12,902 nt of DNA, from positions 1 to 12,902 of the forward strand of contig CAMGSK010000027.1 in assembly GCA_946061795.1 (NCBI GenBank). Reading direction: 5' to 3'. The notes below the pieces were generated by a model. The model was not told where the DNA came from, did not search any database, and saw only the letters and a list, made by a program, of their open reading frames with translations. The stretch comes from an uncultured Elusimicrobium sp. (GTDB lineage Bacteria; Elusimicrobiota; Elusimicrobia; Elusimicrobiales; Elusimicrobiaceae). Each line of letters starts with the position of its first letter. The stretch's first letter is position 1. The position numbers and the translations under genes are program-made. Shown here in pieces: positions 9,101 to 12,902 of the stretch.

Positions 9101-9352
9101 CAGGGGGTGGAAAACGGAGTGATAGATTTATTGCTGGAAGACCCGGAAGGAGCGGTGTGGGTGGTGGATTACAAGTCGGACCGCATAAACGCCGGGGAAG
9201 CGTTGTCCGCGGCGGCAAAATACCGCCCGCAGTTGGACGCCTATGCGGCCGCGGCGCGGAAAATGTATCCGGCCAGGCACGTAAGATGCGCCGTCATATT
9301 TTTGCGCGCCTGTCTGTTCGTGCCGCTGGATGCGGGCGCGGAAAGGGCGTAA
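6122..9352 (+). CDS. addA: AddA-like UvrD-family helicase with C-terminal RecB-type nuclease
   Basis: A 1076-residue protein from the ATG at 6122, which overlaps the addB stop by four bases. It has the full SF1A helicase set: Walker A GAGTGKT (24-30), motif Ia ALTFTEKAAAEIKTR (about 54-68), IGTIHGFCSDILR, Walker B FIDEFQDTD with D363 and E364, motif III VVGDPKQSIYRFRGAD (D405, Q408), motif IV RQNFRSE (N441, R443), motif V VMTVHKSKGLEFP (H729) and motif VI YVALTRARE (R804, R806). A RecB-like nuclease closes the protein: LGVILHRAL (H926), GVIDLLLED (D1002), VVDYKSD (D1016, K1018) and YRPQLDAYA. Motor plus nuclease in one chain, next to an AddB with a second nuclease, identifies AddA rather than UvrD or RecB alone. 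It would unwind and cut both strands at DNA ends in the cytoplasm. All catalytic residues look intact. Slightly shorter than Bacillus AddA. Confidence 0.93.
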   Translation: MTALTEDRARVRTLLGVNMVVEAGAGTGKTTLLIDRLCFALLAQGVPASGLVALTFTEKAAAEIKTRLVFKLQSLLRAIREGGTDDTLSVLKNHFNVPEADILARAEAALGQMDRSQIGTIHGFCSDILRAYPLEAGLTPNAEIDKGPRAEKIFDAQWIRFLDEELGENAPRALRWKEVLGQVSLEDLRACAKEMCSGKMDRYDYFARRDLLSGVCRERAVQARELAGAFLEKGKKPRVVEKALAQAAERFDRAARWLEGKEAADDGEETVELKSFPKDWDAPSAQEAKALCLFAQQADPAVQNMVLKAYDLLKDLVRSVRAQYAAEGILSFDDLIVKTRNLLQKDFSVRRRLKQSYDALFIDEFQDTDPAQGELLLFLAEREEGNARVWNEVCLEPGKLFVVGDPKQSIYRFRGADITAYELFTDLILKQGGKKAYLRQNFRSEREIIGAANDVCACVMEEKTAFQPAYEPIFTDKREISGAAELALVCAADAKISADDYRHNQARFIARWIKENVGTFSLRSGRKLAYKDVALLTRAATTLGPYTDALRREGVPFSVEEDRDFYRRQEISDFLNFLRAIDDPRDRISLAGVLRGPLGALNDEELYRVFRRGEVNFRLPSQDPKAERVFILLRRFADRAGKEPLRNLLRGLLNETFLREACAAAYDGERSMANLEKLVSLAEGYSLQTPATLGQFLDRVQKLMEDELGRLTALPEGEALNAVNVMTVHKSKGLEFPVVILADVSRKETASQSRRAGHLYSWKYNLHGLRVGKYADINLAWLEEEQQLHARCEEVRVLYVALTRAREKLLVVGNEQSDERSMAALFRRAGRFPAQGERPEILGKEDGLRVRYVPYQNPAEFIYRHCAEEPSRAEEKDLSRWRKAYDARRAEYGRLRSGAEPLAPSARNEAPASSDETAVALGVILHRALSRGRGRPEGERLAWVPAAAREAGRPDLEPEARGILSAYFASEAFERLRAWRILGEEMPFSLFTSQGVENGVIDLLLEDPEGAVWVVDYKSDRINAGEALSAAAKYRPQLDAYAAAARKMYPARHVRCAVIFLRACLFVPLDAGAERA

Positions 9353-9390
9353 ATTGGTAAAATTTAAGAAATACAAGAAGGAGGAGCCGT

Positions 9391-9690
9391 ATGTTTGACA
9401 AGTTGGGTCAATTAAAAGATTTGTGGAATTTGAAAAACCAGATGCAGGAAATCAAAAAGCGTTTGGACAATATGGTGATTAAGGTGCAAAGCCCCAATCA
9501 CGTGTTTGAAGTGACGGTATCCGGCTCTCAGGAAGTGCGGGAAGTGGCGGTGGCCGAAAACGTCAAAGATTTTTCGCGCGAAAAGCTGGCCGAAGAATTG
9601 AAAGCCGTCATTAACAAAGCCGTCAAAGACAGCCAGGCGATGGCTGCGCAGGCCATGGGCGGCATGGTCGGCAATATGCCGCAGGCTTAA
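9391..9690 (+). CDS. ybaB: YbaB/EbfC family nucleoid-associated protein
   Basis: A 99-residue protein with the YbaB layout. An N-terminal helix (MFDKLGQLKDLWNLKNQMQEIKKRL) is followed by strands (FEVTVSGSQEVREVAV) and a C-terminal helix (KLAEELKAVINKAVKDSQ). A methionine- and glycine-rich tail (MAAQAMGGMVGNM) follows, as is common in the family. These proteins form tweezer-like dimers that bind DNA and are usually encoded next to dnaX-recR; here the neighbours are addBA. The glycine-rich loop normally before the first strand is shortened to QSPNHV. AAGGAGG at 9378-9384 with six-base spacing fixes the start. The 38-base gap after addA is the largest within the operon and contains TGGTAAAAT (9355-9363), which resembles an extended -10, so ybaB may also have its own weak promoter. 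Confidence 0.9.
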   Translation: MFDKLGQLKDLWNLKNQMQEIKKRLDNMVIKVQSPNHVFEVTVSGSQEVREVAVAENVKDFSREKLAEELKAVINKAVKDSQAMAAQAMGGMVGNMPQA

Positions 9691-9691
9691 T

Positions 9692-10060
9692 ATGTCCGAT
9701 GCGCGCGCTTACGCCGTGTTTGGCGTATCTCTGACGGACCCGTCTAAATACGGCAGCCGCATTTTTGCGGATTTGTCGGCAAACGGCTACCGCGTTTATG
9801 CCGTCAATCCCAAAGGCGGAGAGTTGGCCGGCCGGCCCGTTTATAGGAATTTGGCGGAAGTGCCTGAAAAAGTTTACGGCGCGATTTTGGTGGTGCCTCC
9901 TTCCGCCGCGTCCGGTGCGGTGGAACAATGCATTGCCCAAGGCGTGCGGGAAATTTGGTTTCAGCCGGGCACCCGGGACCCTCATGCTCTTCAAATGGCC
10001 GAAGCGGCCGGAATACGCGCGGTAGAAAGCTGTTTTATGGTGCAGAACGGGATTTGGTAA
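9692..10060 (+). CDS. CoA-binding domain protein (YccU-like, Rossmann fold)
   Basis: A 122-residue single-domain protein of the CoA_binding_2 (YccU) family, related to the CoA-binding domain of succinyl-CoA synthetase alpha and acyl-CoA synthetases. Features seen: the first strand and loop YAVFGVSLTDPSKYGSRI with the conserved SxxxxKYG pattern (about residues 7-23), GYRVYAVNPKGGELAGRPVY (second strand and the 'NP' turn), AILVVPP, and the EIWFQPGTRD segment (about 87-96). The last part (VESCFMVQNGIW) has the usual Cys-x-Met. Family members bind CoA in some studied cases, but no reaction is established, so only the fold is claimed. The ATG starts one base after the ybaB stop and its TAA overlaps the ATG of the next gene by one base. 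No strong Shine-Dalgarno sequence is seen, so coupled translation is likely. Confidence 0.85.
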   Translation: MSDARAYAVFGVSLTDPSKYGSRIFADLSANGYRVYAVNPKGGELAGRPVYRNLAEVPEKVYGAILVVPPSAASGAVEQCIAQGVREIWFQPGTRDPHALQMAEAAGIRAVESCFMVQNGIW

Positions 10061-10986
10061 TGGTTTGTTCTGCGCTGTTGCCTCCGGGAAAAACATTTCC
10101 CCGTTTGGGGCTTGGCACTTGGGCGTTGGGCGGGGGAAACGACTGGGGGGATTCGGACCCGGCCGCGGCGCAGGCTGCGGTTTTGGCCGCGTTGGACGAG
10201 GGTGTTTCTCTGATAGATACGGCTCCCGCATACGGTTTTGGCCGCGCCGAAGAGCTTTTGGGCCGCGCGCTCAAAGGCCGCCGGACGGAAGTGCTGTTGT
10301 GCAGCAAATGCGGAATTTGTTTTAAAAACGGCCGTCCGGACCACGATTTACGCCCGGAAAGCATTTATGCCGAGTGCGAAGCCAGCCTAAAGCGTTTGCA
10401 AACCGATTATATTGATTTGTACCAAGTTCACTGGCCGGACCCGAAAGTGCCGCCGGAGGACACCTTCGGCGCGTTGGAGCAGCTGAAAGAGCAAGGAAAA
10501 ATCCGCGCGATAGGAGTATGCAATTTCGGCGCGGTCGGTTTGGAACGTGTCAGTTCTTTGGCCGATGTGTGCGCCGCGCAGGAACGGTGGTCTTTGCTTT
10601 CTCCCGTCGGCGCCGATATGCAGTCCGTTTGCCGGCGCAAATCCGTGGCGCTCATGGCGTACGGCGCATTGGGCGGAGGAATTTTGAGCGGAAAGTACCG
10701 ACGTATGCCCAATTTCCGCCGTTGCGACGCGCGGCGGTATTTTTACAAACATTATTTCGGAGAAGATTTTTTGCGCGCCCAAGCCCTTGCCTGCCGCGTA
10801 AAAGAAACGGCTGCGCGGAAAGGGGTTTTTCCGTCCGCCGTCGCCTTGGCGTGGGTTTTAAGCGGAGGCGCGTCCTGCGTGTTATTCGGCGCGCGCGATG
10901 CGGAACAGGTGCGCCAAAACGCGCAGGCGGCGCAGGTGTGTTTTTCTAAAGAGGAAGAGGAGTTCTTGGCCCATGGCGGACATTAA
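10060..10986 (+). CDS. Aldo/keto reductase
   Basis: A 308-residue NAD(P)H-dependent aldo/keto reductase with the (beta/alpha)8 barrel pattern. The start LGLGTWALGGG is typical of the subgroup. The catalytic tetrad is complete: D53 and Y58 (LIDTAPAYGFGRAEELLG), K83 (LCSKCG) and H124 (DLYQVHWPD). Later landmarks are KIRAIGVCNFG, the LMAYGALGGGILSGKY segment and, near the end, a cofactor-loop region (VLFGARDAEQVRQNA). Such enzymes reduce aldehydes and ketones; the substrate cannot be told. The start chosen, ATG at 10060, overlaps the previous stop as TAATG and begins just before the conserved first strand. A longer in-frame start at 9928 would add 44 residues with no family resemblance. The end overlaps the next gene by 14 bases. 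Two extra cysteines (C81, C84) flank the catalytic lysine. Confidence 0.92.
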   Translation: MVCSALLPPGKTFPRLGLGTWALGGGNDWGDSDPAAAQAAVLAALDEGVSLIDTAPAYGFGRAEELLGRALKGRRTEVLLCSKCGICFKNGRPDHDLRPESIYAECEASLKRLQTDYIDLYQVHWPDPKVPPEDTFGALEQLKEQGKIRAIGVCNFGAVGLERVSSLADVCAAQERWSLLSPVGADMQSVCRRKSVALMAYGALGGGILSGKYRRMPNFRRCDARRYFYKHYFGEDFLRAQALACRVKETAARKGVFPSAVALAWVLSGGASCVLFGARDAEQVRQNAQAAQVCFSKEEEEFLAHGGH

Positions 10987-12274
10987 TCAACTGACGGCGT
11001 ATCTGGACGGCTTGCTGCCGTCTTTGGGCATGAATAAAAAGCGGGAAATCTTGCGTTTGCTGTATGAAGTGTGCAAGCGCGACGGATCTGCGGCGGCGGA
11101 GGCTCTGCCCGCGGAGAAAAATTTAAACTTTGAGCGCGCCAAAAAAATCCTGCTCAAAAAACGTTATCCGCTGAGCGTTGCCTGTGCGCCCAAAGACGCG
11201 TTTTATTTGCCTAAACTGGAGTTTGACCCCGCCTTGAAAGCGGATTTGACGCCGCGTCCTTTCTCTCCCAAAACCGTGTACGCGGAGTGCGGGCTGGAGG
11301 AAGACCCGATGACCTTGCGGGCCAAAAAGATGTTTCCTTCGGCGCGTTTTTTGGAGTGGGACGGAAAAGAAAAAGTGGGTTGCGCCAATTTCTCCCGCCG
11401 TACCGAGACATTGTTGATTTACCGCGAAAAATATGATTTTTTAAAACCCTGCCCGTGCTCGCACGGCAACGCCGGCTGCGGGTATAATTTAGTCAATCTG
11501 GGGTTTGGATGCCGTTTTGAGTGTGAATATTGCTTTCTGCAGCAGTATCAAAATCTGCACGCGGTATTGCTTCCGGCCAATGTAAAAGACTTCTTGAATA
11601 AAATAGACGGCGCGCAATGGAGAAAAGGACCGTTTGACCGACCCCGCGTGGGAAGCGGAGAGTTTACCGACTCTTTGGTCTTTGATGAATTGACACAATA
11701 CAGCCGCGCCATTGTGCCGTTTTTCCGCGAGCGGCCGCATTTGCAGTTTGAATTTAAAACCAAAAGCACCTGCGTGGAAGGCCTGCTTGCGGCCGGAGGG
11801 GCGGAGAACGTAGTGGTCAGCTGGTCCGTCAACGCACCGGAATTTATTGACCAAACGGAACATTTTACGCCCTCGCTGACGCAGCGTCTGGCCGCCGCCG
11901 CGCAGGTGGCCCGCGCCGGATACAGGCTGGGATTTCATTTTGACCCGGTGGTGCCGTTTGCCGGGTGGAAAGAAGCTTACGCCCGCGCGGCGGAGCAAAT
12001 CGCGCAGTCTGTGCCGAATGAGCGGGTGGCTTGGATCAGCGTGGGACTTTTGCGCTTTTCGCGCGAATTGAAAAAAGCGGTGGAAAACCGCTTCCCGGAA
12101 AATACCATTTTGGACGGAGAATTTCTGCTGGATTTTGACGGAAAAATGCGCTACCCGGAGGCTTTGCGCCGTGACGCGTACGCCTATTTCGTGCCGCTGC
12201 TGCGCAAATTGTTTCCCGGCGCGGTCGTATATGTCTGTATGGAAAGCTCCTCCGTTTGTTCCGGCCTTTTGTAA
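10973..12274 (+). CDS. SPL-family (spore photoproduct lyase-like) radical SAM protein
   Basis: A 433-residue protein. Residues 1-155 form an N-terminal extension without a recognised domain. Then comes the radical SAM cluster motif CRFECEYC (C180, C184, C187, CX3CX2C) followed by FLQQYQN, the counterpart of 'CYLQT' in spore photoproduct lyase. The rest follows SPL order: GSGEFTDSLVFD, VVVSWSVN, ARAGYRLGFHFDPVVPFAGWKEAY and a C-terminal VYVCMESSS. SPL repairs thymine dimers of spores by SAM radical chemistry. Here the position of the hydrogen-donor cysteine (C141 in Bacillus, in 'SCTSD') appears to be glutamate ('GEFTD'), so the same reaction is doubtful. Three more cysteines (C160, C162, C169) precede the cluster. 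The ATG at 10973 has GAGGAG at 10957-10962 and overlaps the reductase gene. A start at 10898 would add an arginine-rich, unrelated leader. Last gene of the operon. Confidence 0.85.
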   Translation: MADINQLTAYLDGLLPSLGMNKKREILRLLYEVCKRDGSAAAEALPAEKNLNFERAKKILLKKRYPLSVACAPKDAFYLPKLEFDPALKADLTPRPFSPKTVYAECGLEEDPMTLRAKKMFPSARFLEWDGKEKVGCANFSRRTETLLIYREKYDFLKPCPCSHGNAGCGYNLVNLGFGCRFECEYCFLQQYQNLHAVLLPANVKDFLNKIDGAQWRKGPFDRPRVGSGEFTDSLVFDELTQYSRAIVPFFRERPHLQFEFKTKSTCVEGLLAAGGAENVVVSWSVNAPEFIDQTEHFTPSLTQRLAAAAQVARAGYRLGFHFDPVVPFAGWKEAYARAAEQIAQSVPNERVAWISVGLLRFSRELKKAVENRFPENTILDGEFLLDFDGKMRYPEALRRDAYAYFVPLLRKLFPGAVVYVCMESSSVCSGLL

Positions 12275-12277
12275 GAG

Positions 12278-12303
12278 ACCCCGGGTTTCGGCCCGGGGTT
12301 TTT
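12278..12303 (+). terminator. Rho-independent terminator of the addB-SPL operon
   Basis: An eight-base perfect GC-rich stem (ACCCCGGG at 12278-12285 pairing with CCCGGGGT at 12292-12299) with a six-base loop TTTCGG is followed by a T run (12299-12303). It begins four bases after the TAA of the SPL-like gene, so it should end transcription of the six-gene operon. Confidence 0.93.
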
Positions 12304-12378
12304 GCTGGCTGAAAAGACGGCCTTCATCCGTCATCCCGAACGGCCAAATTGTATGTGAAATGAACGATATTTTTTTAA

Positions 12379-12387
12379 TGATATAAT
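12379..12387 (+). promoter_or_regulatory. Extended -10 promoter of the MBOAT gene
   Basis: TGATATAAT is a perfect extended -10 (TGN plus TATAAT) that ends 8 bases before the ATG at 12396. No -35 hexamer is visible and none is strictly needed with an extended -10. Transcription would begin about one or two bases before the start codon, giving a leaderless or nearly leaderless mRNA. This agrees with the lack of any Shine-Dalgarno sequence. Confidence 0.6.
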
Positions 12388-12395
12388 TAAGTATT

Positions 12396-12902
12396 ATGTT
12401 ATTTAACTCCATTGAATATCTTTTTTTCTTTTTGCCCCTTGTATTCGGCGTTAATTTCTTTTTAAACAAAAAAGGTCTTTTTACGCAGGCGAAGGTGTTT
12501 TTAATCGCCGCTTCGCTGTTCTTTTACGCCTGGTGGAACCCCGTTTACCTGCCGATTATGCTCTCGTCCATTCTGTTTAATTATTTTTTGTCTTTGGGTA
12601 TTCAGAAATACCGCAGCAAATGGCTTTTGTCTTTGGCTTTGGCGGGAGATGTAGGTTTGCTGATTTATTACAAGTATGCGGATTTCCTGATAGAGAATGT
12701 AAACGCCGTTTTTGGGACGCAGGTGCCGCTTCTGCATTTACTGCTGCCGCTGGCCATCAGTTTTTACACGTTTCAGGCGATTGCTTATCAAGTGGATTGT
12801 TATAAAGGGATTGCCCAAAACAAAAATTTTGTGGACTTTGCGCTTTTTATCTCTTTTTTCCCACAGCTGATTGCCGGCCCCATTGTGCATCACAAAGAAC
12901 TG
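12396..12902 (+). CDS. AlgI-type MBOAT O-acyltransferase, N-terminal part (runs off right edge)
   Basis: An open frame of 169 codons with no stop before the window ends. The N terminus MLFNSIEYLFFFLPLVFGVNFFL is the standard opening of AlgI/PatA-like membrane-bound O-acyltransferases. It is followed by LFFYAWWNPVYLPIMLSS, the GDVGLLIYYKYADFLIEN helix (about 85-102), the hallmark LPLAISFYTFQAIAYQVDCYKG (about 118-139) and FFPQLIAGPIVHHKEL at the cut end. Full members have about 450-500 residues and the catalytic histidine lies further on, so it is not in this window. They move acyl groups, usually acetyl, across the inner membrane onto exopolysaccharide or cell-wall glycans, normally together with an AlgJ/AlgX-type or SGNH/DHHW partner encoded next to them. 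The start is supported by the family N terminus and the promoter just before it. It is a separate transcription unit, after the terminator at 12278-12303. Confidence 0.92.
   Translation, partial: MLFNSIEYLFFFLPLVFGVNFFLNKKGLFTQAKVFLIAASLFFYAWWNPVYLPIMLSSILFNYFLSLGIQKYRSKWLLSLALAGDVGLLIYYKYADFLIENVNAVFGTQVPLLHLLLPLAISFYTFQAIAYQVDCYKGIAQNKNFVDFALFISFFPQLIAGPIVHHKEL

Noticed and set aside
9928..10059. Longer 5' end for the aldo/keto reductase
   Set aside because: The 44 extra residues are out-of-frame CoA-binding-protein sequence with no family similarity; the ATG at 10060 fits the family N terminus and the TAATG coupling.
10898..10972. Longer 5' end for the SPL-like gene
   Set aside because: The added residues are arginine-rich shadow of the reductase; the ATG at 10973 has a GAGGAG upstream.
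12316..12332. Small hairpin GACGG-N7-CCGTC after the operon terminator, next to a TCATCCCGAA stretch that recalls interspersed genomic repeats
   Set aside because: Only a five-base stem, no T run, and no second copy is visible in the window, so neither a terminator nor a repeat family can be supported.
11489..12469. Long minus-strand open frame (326 codons) across the SPL-like gene and terminator
   Set aside because: It runs antisense through conserved SPL blocks and a strong terminator, with no recognisable domain; a shadow.

Overview
The window is bacterial DNA of fairly high GC content. The genes are tightly packed, the start sites inside operons carry strong Shine-Dalgarno sequences, and codon use is rich in GCG, GCC, CGC and TTG. 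Nothing in it fixes the taxon. The mix of a non-Firmicute-looking SPL-like radical SAM protein, an AddAB-type nuclease and an AlgI-type acyltransferase suggests a diderm, host-associated or environmental lineage. Elusimicrobiota is a guess from overall style, not a demonstrated assignment.

Region 1 (1-866) differs from everything else: it is AT-richer and uses other codons (ATA, AGA, GTA, AAT). Its real content is one uninterrupted minus-strand reading frame that leaves the window on the left and has no start codon at its right end. The translation looks like the C-terminal part of a phage tail/baseplate-hub protein. It abuts the stop codon of the next gene with no spacer, so this is either a prophage remnant breakpoint or an assembly misjoin.

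Region 2 (867-3027, minus strand) holds three ordinary genes transcribed leftwards: sixA-like histidine phosphatase, uppP (undecaprenyl-diphosphatase, overlapping sixA by 14 bases) and an EamA/DMT-family exporter with its own Shine-Dalgarno sequence. Region 3 (3028-3104) is a short AT-rich divergent promoter region.

Region 4 (3105-12274, plus strand) is a six-gene operon with overlapping or nearly touching genes: addB-like, addA-like, ybaB, a CoA-binding-domain protein, an aldo/keto reductase and an SPL-like radical SAM protein. It ends in a clear rho-independent terminator at 12278-12303. AddB and AddA would form a helicase-nuclease that processes double-strand breaks. YbaB is a nucleoid-associated protein, and the last gene belongs to a DNA photolesion-repair superfamily, so the operon leans towards DNA maintenance with two less obvious metabolic passengers.

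Region 5 (12304-12902) holds an extended -10 promoter and the first 169 codons of an AlgI-type MBOAT O-acyltransferase that runs off the right edge. No tRNA, rRNA, CRISPR array, transposase or integrase was seen.
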